Shown in pieces: positions 26,425 through 35,917 of a DNA stretch of 64,000 nucleotides. How positions within the stretch are numbered: the first letter of the stretch is position 1; the number at the start of each line of letters is the position of its first letter. The notes below the pieces were generated by a model. It saw only the letters and a program-made list of their open reading frames with translations. It searched no databases and was not told the DNA's origin. Origin of the DNA: Clostridiales bacterium (lineage in GTDB: Bacteria; Bacillota; Clostridia; Oscillospirales; CAG-272); the NCBI GenBank assembly GCA_022791685.1, contig JAAVZO010000001.1:62001-126000 (forward strand), given 5' to 3'. Both the position numbers and the translations under genes were made by a program.

Positions 26425-29063
26425 AACGGCTGATTAAGCTAACAGCTGTATTAACTGTACTGCTGTTGACAATGTTTGGTATCGTCGCCTGCAAAAGTGA
26501 TAGTGACGATATACGACTCATGTTCGATTCACCGCCGGGATTATACACCACACGATTTACACTGTCAGTTAGCTGCTCTGATCCATCGCTTGAGCTGCAC
26601 TATACGCTTGATTCATCGCTTCCAACGCCCGAATCCAAGCTTTACAGCGATGAAGACGGTATACCTATCGCATACCGCGGAGGTGGCATGAACGACCCGT
26701 CCAGCGTCAATATCGTGCGTTGTGCGGCATTTAACGCTGATGGAGATCAGGTCGGCGATACGATAACCGGAACGTATATACTCGCGGATGATCCTAACCT
26801 TCGCTATTCGACGATTATAGTGTCGATTGTCTGTGAACCGGACGACCTATATGGCTATGAACGCGGTATACTTGTTCCAGGTAAGGTTCGCGATGATTTT
26901 ATTAAAAATCGCCCTTCGTACTGGACAAACGACTCACTTCAGGACGCAAATTTCTTCAGAAGCGGAATTGAATGGGAGCGGCCAGCTCACGTAGAATTCT
27001 ATACGCAGAGCGGCGAGCTTATGCTGGAGCAGAACGTCGGTATACGTGTATCAGGTGGATGGAACCGTAACAACGCGCACAAATCTCTGAGACTGTTTGC
27101 ACGCTATACATACGACGATCACAACGTTATGAGCTTTGACGCATTTCCCGGACTTGTAAGCACGACCGGTGTTCCTGTAACCGACTTCAAAACGCTTATA
27201 CTTCGTACAGGAAGCAACAATATGTGGAACACCACGATCCAGACTCAATTTATGATGGAGCTCGCAGACGGACTCGGAATAGACACCATGCGCGCCCGTC
27301 CGATATGTGTATACATCAACGGAAAATATTATGGATATATGACTCTGTTTGAGGATTACAGTACAACATATTTCGAGACAAATTATAATATTTCATCAGA
27401 TGAAATATGCTGTATAAATGGTTCAGGAAAAATTTCAGGCGGACGGGACTGGGAACTTGACAACGGTCCTACCTCTGAGAGGCTCGAATTCATGCGCATG
27501 ATCAACTATATAACAAGTCTTGATATGCGTGAAGAGAAATATTATAAAAAAGCGTCCGAAATGCTCGATTTCGACAGTTTTATAAAGTATATGTGTTTTG
27601 AAGGCTACATCGCCAACAGCGACTGGCCGCAGAATAACGTCCGCGTTTGGAGACGATATACCGACGGATATAATCCTGACTCTGAGGAATACGGCTACGA
27701 TGGACGCTGGCGCTTCCTACTGAAGGACCTTGACCTCACTGCGTCATACAGTGATGACAGTGTTACTGACAGCATATTCAAGCGTCTGAACAGCGATGAC
27801 GGAGGATTGCGGCTGAACGCTGTATTCAAAAGCCTATTCAAAAATGCTGACTTCAAAAATCGCGTATACTGCTTCCTTTGCGACCTTTTATCGACAACTA
27901 TGGAAGCTGACAATGTAATGTCCATACTCGGTGAGGTCCAAGCAGGAGCGCTTATTGAAATGCGTTACTACACAAAATCCTATGGTTTAAGCGGTGGAAG
28001 CAACGATAAATGGCATGAACATGTCAGAAGCATACCGCAATTCTTTATAAGCCGCTATGACAGCGTATATAACGAGCTGCCGAAGAAATATGACTCTGTG
28101 TGGGGAAATATATCGGTAGAGATAGAAGGTGCTGGAAAGCTCAATATAAGCTCTCTGACGCTTGAAAGCAACACTGAACTTGAGTATCTTGTTGGATTGA
28201 ATATTCCTGTATCTGCCGAGCCAGAACGTGGCTGGAAGCTAAAAGAACTTACGGCAAACGGAAAATCTGTAGATGATAAATTCATGATGTCGTCGAAAAA
28301 GCTAACTCTGCGTGTTGTATTCGAGCCTGACGACAGCTATGTTGAGCCAAGCTATGGACTTGTCATAAACGAATTAAAATACAACCATTCACGCTCTGAT
28401 GAATCGCCTGACCTTGTGGAGATCTACAATGCAAGCAGTGAGCCGATATACTTGAAGGGATATATGCTCGTCAAGGAAGGGCTGCGCGACGATGGAAGTG
28501 AAGATAAAGATGAATGGAACTTCCCCGCAGTTACGATCGGTGCGGGAGATTATATGGTGATCGCCTGTGACAAACGCGGTACCCGTAAGGGACAATCCGA
28601 CTATCATGCGTCCTTTGGTATAGGGATAGGCGACACGCTGACCTTGATCGACCGACGCGGCAACACAGTTGATAAAGCTGAGCTTATCAACTGCAACAAC
28701 TTCGCAGTATTGGCGCGAGACCTTACACTTGATGAATGGTACTATGAACCATACGGAAGCTTTGGTGAAGCCAATATACGCGCGGAGGGCTACGAGCTCT
28801 CGAGCGTTATCGACCCGCGGCTTCGTGATACATTTATAGTCAACGGTAAGACTGTATCAAATTTTGCCAAATATGAAAATGGGAAATATATTGTTACCGA
28901 AAAAATGCTGCGCGAGCTGATCTCAGCCAAGAAGATCGAAGACGTGAAGGAGCAGCTAAATAAGGTAAAAGCAGCCGGTGGATATGACCTTGATAAGGCA
29001 CTTGACATAATCGGCTACAAGAGATACTACATTCCATCGCTCAATTCAAATGTAATTTACTAA
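26421..29063 (+). CDS. CotH-kinase-family lipoprotein with chitobiase-like and lamin-tail domains
   Basis: An 880-residue exported protein. The start KRLIKLTAVLTVLLLTMF followed by GIVAC is a lipoprotein signal with Cys near residue 24. Next is a chitobiase C-terminal-like domain (about 32-125, LHYTLDSSLPTPES). The CotH kinase-like domain spans about 165-560: the Lys of KSLRLF (about 220), the catalytic loop SDWPQNN (about 400) and the metal motif LLKDLDLT (about 433) are all present, so it should be active. A lamin-tail domain follows at about 650-765 (INELKYNHS, DLVEIYNAS) and a helical end. Bacillus CotH is an atypical kinase of spore-coat protein. Here the target is probably external and is not known. 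Its ATGA overlaps DUF4956 by 4 bases. Confidence 0.9.
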   Translation: MKRLIKLTAVLTVLLLTMFGIVACKSDSDDIRLMFDSPPGLYTTRFTLSVSCSDPSLELHYTLDSSLPTPESKLYSDEDGIPIAYRGGGMNDPSSVNIVRCAAFNADGDQVGDTITGTYILADDPNLRYSTIIVSIVCEPDDLYGYERGILVPGKVRDDFIKNRPSYWTNDSLQDANFFRSGIEWERPAHVEFYTQSGELMLEQNVGIRVSGGWNRNNAHKSLRLFARYTYDDHNVMSFDAFPGLVSTTGVPVTDFKTLILRTGSNNMWNTTIQTQFMMELADGLGIDTMRARPICVYINGKYYGYMTLFEDYSTTYFETNYNISSDEICCINGSGKISGGRDWELDNGPTSERLEFMRMINYITSLDMREEKYYKKASEMLDFDSFIKYMCFEGYIANSDWPQNNVRVWRRYTDGYNPDSEEYGYDGRWRFLLKDLDLTASYSDDSVTDSIFKRLNSDDGGLRLNAVFKSLFKNADFKNRVYCFLCDLLSTTMEADNVMSILGEVQAGALIEMRYYTKSYGLSGGSNDKWHEHVRSIPQFFISRYDSVYNELPKKYDSVWGNISVEIEGAGKLNISSLTLESNTELEYLVGLNIPVSAEPERGWKLKELTANGKSVDDKFMMSSKKLTLRVVFEPDDSYVEPSYGLVINELKYNHSRSDESPDLVEIYNASSEPIYLKGYMLVKEGLRDDGSEDKDEWNFPAVTIGAGDYMVIACDKRGTRKGQSDYHASFGIGIGDTLTLIDRRGNTVDKAELINCNNFAVLARDLTLDEWYYEPYGSFGEANIRAEGYELSSVIDPRLRDTFIVNGKTVSNFAKYENGKYIVTEKMLRELISAKKIEDVKEQLNKVKAAGGYDLDKALDIIGYKRYYIPSLNSNVIY

Positions 29064-29076
29064 AGGAGAATCGCAA

Positions 29077-30183
29077 ATGCAGAAATACGACGTTGCTGCC
29101 TACATATGGCCAGCATACACAGGCGATGAGCCGCGCTCACGTCAATTCTGGAAAGAAGGGATAGGCGAATGGCAGTCGGTCAAGAATTCTCAGCGCAAAA
29201 CTCCGGAATATTTCTGGGATCGCAAGCCGCTTTGGGGATACGTCAATGAGGCCGACCCATATGTAATGGAGAGCCAGATATCCTGCGCACACGACCACGG
29301 AGTGAATGTATTCATCTACGACTGGTACTGGTACGATCGCCGTCCATTCCTTGAGCAGTGCCTCGACAATGGATACTTGAAGGCTAAAAACAATGACCTT
29401 GTAAAATTCTACATAATGTGGGCAAATCATGACGCAAACAATGTCTGGAATATCGACCTGTCCGACGATTATGGAAGAACGGTGATATGGGAGGGCTCAC
29501 AGCCGCGTCCTGAGTTCGAAAAGGTCGTACATCTCATAATCGAGAAATACTTCAAGCACCCGTCGTATTACAAAATCGACGGAAAGCCAGTGTTCATGTT
29601 CTATGACCTCGTCAACCTCGCGAAGGGACTTGGTAATGCTGAAGAAGCCGCAAAAGCTCTCGACTGGTTCAGAAATGAGGTAGTCAAGGCTGGGTTCCCG
29701 GGACTTCACCTGCAAGCTGCTGCGTGGGGCATGAATGGTACAAACCTGAGCGGCGTTGACTCGAACGGCGGTATATCGAAGCAGCAGTTCGATGATATGA
29801 AATTTGACAGCATTACGCACTATCAGTTCGCGCATTTCGCCAACATGAACCGCGACTACCTCGAAATTCTCGAAGATGTCAAAAAGCAGTACGATATAAT
29901 CGACACGAACTACACCAATACCTACTTTCCACACGTATCTATCGGCTGGGATAACAATCCGCGCTTTAAGCGATTCGGAGGAAGTGTAACTAAAAACAAC
30001 ACACCCGAAAACTTCGAAACCGCGCTGCGAATGGCGAAGGATTACCTCGATAATCATCCCGAGCAGCACAAGCTTGTGACCGTCAACAGCTGGAACGAGT
30101 GGACCGAAACAAGCTATCTCGAGCCCGATAACCTTTACGGCTACGGCTATCTTGAAGCAGTAAAACGCGTATTCGGAGAATAA
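29077..30183 (+). CDS. WbsX / GH99-like glycan enzyme
   Basis: A 368-residue TIM-barrel protein of the WbsX (GH99-like) type, with no signal peptide. Typical elements are AAYIWPAYTGDEP at the start, a DHGVNVFIYDWYWYDRRPFLE segment (split around residue 75), HPSYYKIDGKPVFMFYD near residue 160 and VNSWNEWTETSYLEPD at about 342-357, the usual C-terminal signature. Relatives occur in O-antigen and surface-polysaccharide clusters, and some are glycosidases; the substrate here is unknown. AAAGGAG lies 8 bases before the ATG, 13 bases after the CotH gene, so it belongs to the same operon and may act on the same surface material. Confidence 0.82.
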   Translation: MQKYDVAAYIWPAYTGDEPRSRQFWKEGIGEWQSVKNSQRKTPEYFWDRKPLWGYVNEADPYVMESQISCAHDHGVNVFIYDWYWYDRRPFLEQCLDNGYLKAKNNDLVKFYIMWANHDANNVWNIDLSDDYGRTVIWEGSQPRPEFEKVVHLIIEKYFKHPSYYKIDGKPVFMFYDLVNLAKGLGNAEEAAKALDWFRNEVVKAGFPGLHLQAAAWGMNGTNLSGVDSNGGISKQQFDDMKFDSITHYQFAHFANMNRDYLEILEDVKKQYDIIDTNYTNTYFPHVSIGWDNNPRFKRFGGSVTKNNTPENFETALRMAKDYLDNHPEQHKLVTVNSWNEWTETSYLEPDNLYGYGYLEAVKRVFGE

Positions 30184-30188
30184 AATTT

Positions 30189-30225
30189 ATCCGCCGCAAA
30201 TTTTAGAATTTGCGGCGGATTTTTT
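30189..30225. terminator. Terminator between the WbsX-like gene and leuS
   Basis: ATCCGCCGCAAATT (30189-30202), a 4-base loop, the perfect complement (30207-30220), then a T-run. It ends the VTC operon. A-rich flanks on the other side suggest it also ends the long minus-strand run. Confidence 0.93.
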
Positions 30226-30227
30226 AT

Positions 30228-32630
30228 TTATCTTACAACAATATTTACTATCTTATTCGGAACGCTGATTTCCTTAACGATAGTCTTGCCTTCAAGGAAC
30301 GGCTTCATGCGGTCGTCTTCCTTAACCATAGCAATCGCATCATCCTTAGCAGTGTTGAGTGGTATTTCCTTGGTAAACTTCAGCTTACCGCTTACCTGAA
30401 CAGCGATCTCAACGGTCGAATCAACCGTCTTAGACTCGTCATACTTCGGCCACTCAGAGATCGCACAGAGCGTATCATTGCCAAGTCCAGCCCACATTTC
30501 CTCAGAAATATGAGGCGCAAACGGGCTGAGAATTCTCACGAATACACCGAGTTCATCCTCAGTGAGCGAACCGCCGTCGTATATCTCATTGATAAGCGAC
30601 ATCATCGCAGCAATCGCAGTGTTAAACTTCATGTCCTCGATATCCTGCGATACCTTCTTTACAGTCTTGTGGAATGCCGATTCGAGCTTCGGAGTTGCCC
30701 CCTTGCCCTTAGCAATATCAGTAAGTCCGGCTACACGCTCAAGGAAACGCTTGCAGCCCTTAACGCTGCTGTCGCTCCACGGTGCAGCTGACGCATAATC
30801 GCCCATGAACAGAGTATATACTCTGAGTACGTCAGCGCCGTACTCGTCAACAACATCGTTCGGGTCGACAACGTTGCCCTTTGACTTCGACATCTTCTCG
30901 CCGTCCGGACCGAGTATAAGTCCCTGTGCGGTACGCTTTGCATACGGTTCGTCGCATGGTACTTCACCGATATCGTAGAGGAAGTGATGCCAGAAACGCG
31001 AATAAATAACGTGGCGGGTCACATGCTCCATACCGCCGTTATACCAGTCAACAGGCAGCCAATATTTGAGGTTTTCCTGAGATGCGAATTCCTTATCGTT
31101 GTGCGGATCAGTGAAGCGCAGGAAGTACCACGACGAGCCAGCCCACTGAGGCATGGTGTCAGTCTCACGCTTAGCCGGACCGCCGCACTTCGGGCAGGTG
31201 CAGTTTACATACGACTCGATCTTTGCAAGCGGACTCTCGCCGCCCTCTCCGGGCTCAAAGTTGTCAACGTTCGGAAGCTTCAGAGGAAGCTCTTCATATG
31301 GTACGCCGACCATGCCGCAGTGTGGGCAGTGTACGATCGGTATAGGCTCACCCCAATAACGCTGACGGTTGAACGCCCAGTCCTTCATCTTATACTGCAC
31401 GCCCTTCTCACCGATCCCTTTTTCGCCGAGGAATTCGAGCATCTTGTCGATAGCTTCCTTCTTGGTCTTTATACCATCAAGGAAACCTGAGTTTACCATC
31501 TCGCCGTCGCCAGAGTAAGCTTCCTTCGAGATATCGCCGCCCTTGATAACTTCGATTATATCAATTCCGAACTTCTTCGCGAAAGCATAATCGCGCTCAT
31601 CGTGAGCCGGAACTGCCATTATAGCGCCTGTACCATAGCCCATCATTACATAGTCAGCGATGTATATCGGAATTTCCTTGCCGTTTACCGGATTGATAGC
31701 CGCGAGTCCGTCGATCTTGACTCCGGTCTTATCCTTCACAAGCTGTGTGCGCTCGAACTCAGTCTTTTTTGCACACTCAGCTTTGTAAGCGTCGAGCTCG
31801 TTTATATTCTTAATGCGGCCGCGATATTTTTCAATGATCGGATGCTCAGGCGCAATTACCATGAATGTAACGCCGAACATGGTGTCACAGCGGGTCGTGT
31901 AAATGCGGAGCTTATCCTCAATTCCGGTGACTGAGAAATTGACAAATGCCCCCTCTGAACGTCCGATCCAGTTTCTCTGCTGAAGCTTTATGTTCGGGAG
32001 ATAATCAACCTTTTCGAGTCCCTGAAGCAGCTTATCGGCATACTCAGTTATACGGAGGAACCAAACGTCCTTCGACTTCTGTATGATATCGCTGTGGCAG
32101 ATATCGCACTTACCGCCCTGAGAGTCCTCGTTCGAAAGCACGACCTTGCAGCTTGGGCAATAGTTGACCTGTGTTTTGGAACGGAATACAAGTCCCTCAT
32201 CAAACATCTTACGGAATATCCACTGTGTCCACTTATAGTAATCCTCATCGGTGGTATCGATCACTCGCGACCAGTCGAATGAGAAGCCCACTCGCTTCAG
32301 CTGAGAGGTGAACTTCGCGATATTGGTGTCGGTGACCTTGCGCGGATGGATTCCGGTCTTGATAGCATAGTTCTCGGTAGGCAGACCGTAAGCGTCAAAG
32401 CCTATCGGGAAAAGTACATTGTAGCCCTCCATGCGGCGCTTTCTCGAAATAACCTCAAGTCCGGAGTATGCCTTGATATGTCCAACGTGCATACCTGCGC
32501 CACTCGGATAAGGGAACTCAACAAGTCCGTAAAACTTCGGCTTTGTGTGGTCCTCTTTAGCTGTAAATACGCCCTCTTCTTCCCATTTGTCCTGCCATTT
32601 TTTCTCAATGGCCTTAAAATCGTATTTCAT
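30228..32630 (-). CDS. leuS: Leucyl-tRNA synthetase
   Basis: An 800-residue class I synthetase that charges tRNA-Leu. The HIGH-type motif PYPSGAGMHVGHIKAY lies at about residues 40-55. A zinc-type insert CPSCKVVLSNEDSQGGKCDIC is split around 160. The CP1 editing domain spans about 220-420 with TTRCDTMFGVTFM. The KMSKS motif is GEKMSKSKGN at about 570. The length is normal for bacterial LeuRS. ATG has AAGGA upstream. It is the last gene of the run beginning at dprA, and no T-box leader is seen in the 32-base gap to rsfS. Confidence 0.98.
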   Translation of the reverse strand: MKYDFKAIEKKWQDKWEEEGVFTAKEDHTKPKFYGLVEFPYPSGAGMHVGHIKAYSGLEVISRKRRMEGYNVLFPIGFDAYGLPTENYAIKTGIHPRKVTDTNIAKFTSQLKRVGFSFDWSRVIDTTDEDYYKWTQWIFRKMFDEGLVFRSKTQVNYCPSCKVVLSNEDSQGGKCDICHSDIIQKSKDVWFLRITEYADKLLQGLEKVDYLPNIKLQQRNWIGRSEGAFVNFSVTGIEDKLRIYTTRCDTMFGVTFMVIAPEHPIIEKYRGRIKNINELDAYKAECAKKTEFERTQLVKDKTGVKIDGLAAINPVNGKEIPIYIADYVMMGYGTGAIMAVPAHDERDYAFAKKFGIDIIEVIKGGDISKEAYSGDGEMVNSGFLDGIKTKKEAIDKMLEFLGEKGIGEKGVQYKMKDWAFNRQRYWGEPIPIVHCPHCGMVGVPYEELPLKLPNVDNFEPGEGGESPLAKIESYVNCTCPKCGGPAKRETDTMPQWAGSSWYFLRFTDPHNDKEFASQENLKYWLPVDWYNGGMEHVTRHVIYSRFWHHFLYDIGEVPCDEPYAKRTAQGLILGPDGEKMSKSKGNVVDPNDVVDEYGADVLRVYTLFMGDYASAAPWSDSSVKGCKRFLERVAGLTDIAKGKGATPKLESAFHKTVKKVSQDIEDMKFNTAIAAMMSLINEIYDGGSLTEDELGVFVRILSPFAPHISEEMWAGLGNDTLCAISEWPKYDESKTVDSTVEIAVQVSGKLKFTKEIPLNTAKDDAIAMVKEDDRMKPFLEGKTIVKEISVPNKIVNIVVR

Positions 32631-32662
32631 TATTGTTTCCTTCTATATGTGTATAATATAAT

Positions 32663-33076
32663 TTACTTAACAAGTATATCCTCAATATCAACTACCTCGG
32701 AATCGCTCCAAAGCTTTTCGAGCTTGTAGAATTCGCGGTCATTGCGGCTCATTATATGCACAAGCACCGAGCCAAAATCAAGTACTATCCAGTTTCCCTC
32801 GCTGTAGCCGTCGATGTGCAGCGGAGTTACGCCGCAAAGTCCAAGCTTGTACTCGGCTTCACCTGCAAGCGCCTTTATATTTGTATTAGACGTACCCTGA
32901 CAAATCACAAAATAGTCAGCCAGTACAGTCTGGTCCTCCACGTGAAGCAGCTTGATGTCACGTGCCTTCTTCATATCGAGCACATGGACCAGCTCCTTTG
33001 CAATCTCTATCGGCTCTGCGCCAGAAAGATCGCGCACCTCGGAAGCAGCTTCGTTTATATTATCGTTATTCTCCAT
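32663..33076 (-). CDS. rsfS: Ribosomal silencing factor RsfS
   Basis: A 137-residue RsfS/Iojap protein that binds L14 and keeps the ribosomal subunits apart in starvation. The conserved core is ARDIKLLHVEDQTVLADYFV (about 38-57), CQGTSNTNIKALA (about 59-71) and GYSEGNWIVLDFGSVLVHIM (about 90-109). The N-terminal 25 residues are an acidic extension. Its place between yqeK/LCP and leuS is the standard Firmicute order nadD-yqeK-rsfS with an LCP gene inserted. Confidence 0.95.
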   Translation of the reverse strand: MENNDNINEAASEVRDLSGAEPIEIAKELVHVLDMKKARDIKLLHVEDQTVLADYFVICQGTSNTNIKALAGEAEYKLGLCGVTPLHIDGYSEGNWIVLDFGSVLVHIMSRNDREFYKLEKLWSDSEVVDIEDILVK

Positions 33077-33095
33077 TTATATTGTCGTCCTTTCA

Positions 33096-34337
33096 TCATT
33101 TCCTCAATGCTATATCAAGATCGCCGTCATCAATATTCTGTCCGGTCTGAATGTCAGGCTTGACCTCAACCGCAGCAGAATTCGGATCAGCATAATATAC
33201 GCTCGTAAATATAGTCGAGCTCTTATTCGTAAAAGCTGTTGAGCGGTCGAAAATATCGTCTGTGATCGGCGTATCATATACATTGAAATAGGTATTTATC
33301 ATATCAAGCGTAGCCGCGCGATTCATTGCATAATACCATGCACCGGTATCTGTCTGAACGGCGGAACCATGAAGTGTCATCATCGAAATGTTGTTCATAT
33401 CTACTCCGAGCAGTTCCTTTGCGTAGATTATAATATCTGCAAGCGGAACATCAGTGGTAACATATTTAAATACCTGCTCGACAAGCTTTGGTATAGTTGT
33501 CACCGTCATACTCGTTTTCAGCTGCTTGAACAGCGCGGTAAGAAACATCTTCTGAGCGTCCATACGACCGATATCAGCCTGAATATATCCGCTTCTGAAG
33601 CGAACAAGTCCTTCTGCATTTTTGCCATCCAATACCTGCGGTCCGGCTTTTATATGAATCGAAAGATTCTGAACTGGGTCATCGTAATCCATATCATAAG
33701 GCACATCCATCTGAACGCCGCCTATCGCGTCAACTATACCGCGGAATCCTGCGAGATCCATATGTGCGTAGCCGTCGATCTGTATACACAGCTGCTTTTC
33801 AAGCAGCTCGCACATTCTTGACATTCCAGCCTTTAAGAGCTCATCCTGAGATAGTGACGGATTTTCGCTGTACGCGTCAGCACGCAGCATTTTCATTGCT
33901 GTATTTATACGTCCGCGAACAGTGTCGGTAATAACATAGGTATCACGTGGAAACTGCATTACCGATATGCTGCCGACCCGCATATTGAAGTTGACAAGCA
34001 TTATAACGTCAGTGTTCCACGATTCAACATCGCGTCCGACTATGAGGAAGTTAACGCTTTCTTTATCACGATTAAATGAACCAGCAGGCGTTGACTGCGA
34101 AGTATCACCGTTGTCTGATTCATCAGTTCTGCGCGTATCATCCGGATACTTATCTCCAGTTTCAAATGGCACTCCTGTGTCAACGTTTGGCTTATATAGC
34201 TTTAAAAACGACGCACCGAATGCTATTGCAGCGATAATTATGATTACGATCGCAGCAAGTACATATTTCCAAACCGGAATTTTACGTTTTCTTGCTGGAC
34301 TTCTTCTTTGATTATGATTATTGTTTGTTCTGTTCAA
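33096..34337 (-). CDS. LytR-CpsA-Psr (LCP) family cell-wall polymer transferase
   Basis: A 413-residue type II membrane protein. A basic, Asn/Arg-rich start is followed by one membrane helix (about 25-47, YVLAAIVIIIIAAIAFGASF) and the external LCP domain (about 95-290). LCP motifs are FLIVGRDVESWNTDVIML, SISVMQFPRDTYV, the GYAHMDLAGFRGIVDAIGGV region and LVRFRSGYIQADIGRMDAQK. LCP enzymes move wall teichoic acid or capsule precursors from the lipid carrier to peptidoglycan. The start is TTG 34337, inside the end of yqeK (20-base overlap); GGGGAA precedes it. The C-terminal 110 residues after the domain are variable. Confidence 0.9.
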   Translation of the reverse strand: MNRTNNNHNQRRSPARKRKIPVWKYVLAAIVIIIIAAIAFGASFLKLYKPNVDTGVPFETGDKYPDDTRRTDESDNGDTSQSTPAGSFNRDKESVNFLIVGRDVESWNTDVIMLVNFNMRVGSISVMQFPRDTYVITDTVRGRINTAMKMLRADAYSENPSLSQDELLKAGMSRMCELLEKQLCIQIDGYAHMDLAGFRGIVDAIGGVQMDVPYDMDYDDPVQNLSIHIKAGPQVLDGKNAEGLVRFRSGYIQADIGRMDAQKMFLTALFKQLKTSMTVTTIPKLVEQVFKYVTTDVPLADIIIYAKELLGVDMNNISMMTLHGSAVQTDTGAWYYAMNRAATLDMINTYFNVYDTPITDDIFDRSTAFTNKSSTIFTSVYYADPNSAAVEVKPDIQTGQNIDDGDLDIALRK

Positions 34338-34968
34338 TTTTCTGTTCCCCGATCAAATAATTCCTTGCTGCGATAGTATCATGGTCAATCGGTGCACTCT
34401 CGTCGATAAGACAACGTATCGTCATATCAAATGAAAGTACAAGCGTAGAATTGAGAAGTGCCCACTTGTCAGTCTCAGTGACAGCATTTAGCAGCTGAGA
34501 ATAGAAAAATTCACGCAGCTTCACGCAATCCTCAAAGGTACGGGTATCCTCAATGTAATCGGCAAGATAAAGCAGCTTTTCGCCTATAGTCATATCTGCC
34601 TTTCCAGTAGTATGATATCTCACAGCAGTCAGAATATATTCATCTGAAAAATCGGGGAAGTCACGCTTGATGATCTCCACTGCGGTCTTTGCGTGGAAGG
34701 TCTTTGGCATGAGCTTATCTTCTGATGTATATATTATACCAAATTCATCGCATAATTGCAACTGTTTTTCAAGAGATAATTGTTTTGTTACATCATGCAG
34801 CAACGCTGAAGCCCGAAGCTTGTATTCATTTTCGGGCGAGTATATGCCTGCAAGCACTGCTATCTCGCGTTCAACGGCAAAAGTATGCGAAAGCCGCTTA
34901 CCGCTGACACGTGTGCTTACCGCTTCTCTCAATGCGGTGAGCTGCTGTTCTTCTATTTCATTTATCAT
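34318..34968 (-). CDS. yqeK: YqeK-type HD hydrolase (symmetrical Ap4A hydrolase)
   Basis: A 216-residue HD-domain protein. Metal-binding motifs are in order: RLSHTFAVE (about 25-33), ALLHDVTK (about 55-62), KTFHAKTAVEI (about 90-100) and YLADYIEDTRTF (about 135-146). YqeK enzymes split diadenosine tetraphosphate into two ADP. The gene shares its ATG with the stop of nadD (TAATG) and its end overlaps the LCP gene by 20 bases, so all three are coupled. Confidence 0.93.
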   Translation of the reverse strand: MINEIEEQQLTALREAVSTRVSGKRLSHTFAVEREIAVLAGIYSPENEYKLRASALLHDVTKQLSLEKQLQLCDEFGIIYTSEDKLMPKTFHAKTAVEIIKRDFPDFSDEYILTAVRYHTTGKADMTIGEKLLYLADYIEDTRTFEDCVKLREFFYSQLLNAVTETDKWALLNSTLVLSFDMTIRCLIDESAPIDHDTIAARNYLIGEQKIEQNKQ

Positions 34969-35597
34969 TATCTGTATAAATTATTCCCCTTTATATATTC
35001 AATTACCTTATCAGGTATCAATCCATTTACTGACTCTCCACTGTTCAGCATATTTCTAAGCTCAGTAGAAGATATCTCAAACGGTTCTTCATCAATTAAA
35101 TGTACTTTAGCGCCGAAGCGTTCGGTATACTCACGCCTGCACCGTTTTATTTCAAGCCCGAGTCCATCATCCTTCTCACGGCGCATAAGTACTATGTCCG
35201 CAAGCTTAAATATCCTTTCAGCCTGAAACCAGCTTGATAATGTGATAAACATATCAGTTCCGACAAGCAAATATAGCTTACGATTTGGCTTAGTAAAATG
35301 ATCGAGAGTGTATATAGTATAGCTTTTTCCTTCGCGTTTGACTTCAAAATCCGAAACCTCGAGCTTACCGCTCATAAGTTCGTCCGAGTCCGCAAATGCA
35401 AGCCGCACCATTTCAAGCCGCTCATTGGCAGTCGCTCCGTCAACTTCTGCCTTATGCGGCGGAAGCGCAGCCGGGATCACATACAGCTTGTCAAGTGACA
35501 TATCAGTTAAAAAAGCATTAGCCGCACGTATGTGTCCGATATGTATCGGCGAAAATGTACCGCCGTATATCCCTATCCGTTCGATATGAGGTTCCAT
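34968..35597 (-). CDS. nadD: Nicotinate-nucleotide adenylyltransferase
   Basis: A 209-residue enzyme of NAD synthesis that joins nicotinate mononucleotide to AMP. GIYGGTFSPIHIGHIRAA (about 8-25) is the ATP-binding loop; Ser replaces the more usual Asp or Asn of GGTFDP. IPAALPPHK (about 41-49), VGTDMFITLSSWFQ (about 112-125) and the C-terminal ISSTELRNML (about 174-183, the second nucleotide motif) follow. ATG overlaps nothing upstream; yhbY ends 1 base away. It is part of the yhbY-nadD-yqeK order common in Firmicutes. Confidence 0.97.
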   Translation of the reverse strand: MEPHIERIGIYGGTFSPIHIGHIRAANAFLTDMSLDKLYVIPAALPPHKAEVDGATANERLEMVRLAFADSDELMSGKLEVSDFEVKREGKSYTIYTLDHFTKPNRKLYLLVGTDMFITLSSWFQAERIFKLADIVLMRREKDDGLGLEIKRCRREYTERFGAKVHLIDEEPFEISSTELRNMLNSGESVNGLIPDKVIEYIKGNNLYR

Positions 35598-35598
35598 A

Positions 35599-35898
35599 TC
35601 ACTTTAATGCTTTAAGGTCGATCTTTTTGTGGTCCTGCGACTCGCGGTAAAGTACAAAGCGCGTGCCTATTACCTGTACAACGTCAGCATTGACCTTTTC
35701 GGCAATGATAGGTGCCGCTTCCTTTGCGTTATAGTCGCAGTTTTCGAGCACACGCAGCTTGATAAGCTCGCGGGCTTCAAGCGCATTAGATATCTGCTCG
35801 CACATATTGTCGGATATACCGCCCTTGCCTACCTGAAATATTGTATCGTACATTGCCGCCATACCACGTAGATAGGCGCGCTGTTTGCTTGTCAGCAT
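35599..35898 (-). CDS. yhbY: YhbY-type CRM-domain RNA-binding protein
   Basis: A 99-residue single CRM domain of a type that binds pre-50S particles. LTSKQRAYLRGMA at the start, FQVGKGGISDNM (about 21-32, the GxxG loop), ELIKLRVLENC and DVVQVIGTRFVLYRES at the end are standard. A short ribosome site (AGGAGTAA type) precedes ATG. It sits between rdgB and nadD, 19 and 1 bases away. Confidence 0.95.
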   Translation of the reverse strand: MLTSKQRAYLRGMAAMYDTIFQVGKGGISDNMCEQISNALEARELIKLRVLENCDYNAKEAAPIIAEKVNADVVQVIGTRFVLYRESQDHKKIDLKALK

Positions 35899-35917
35899 AT
35901 ATTACTCCTGAATTGTG

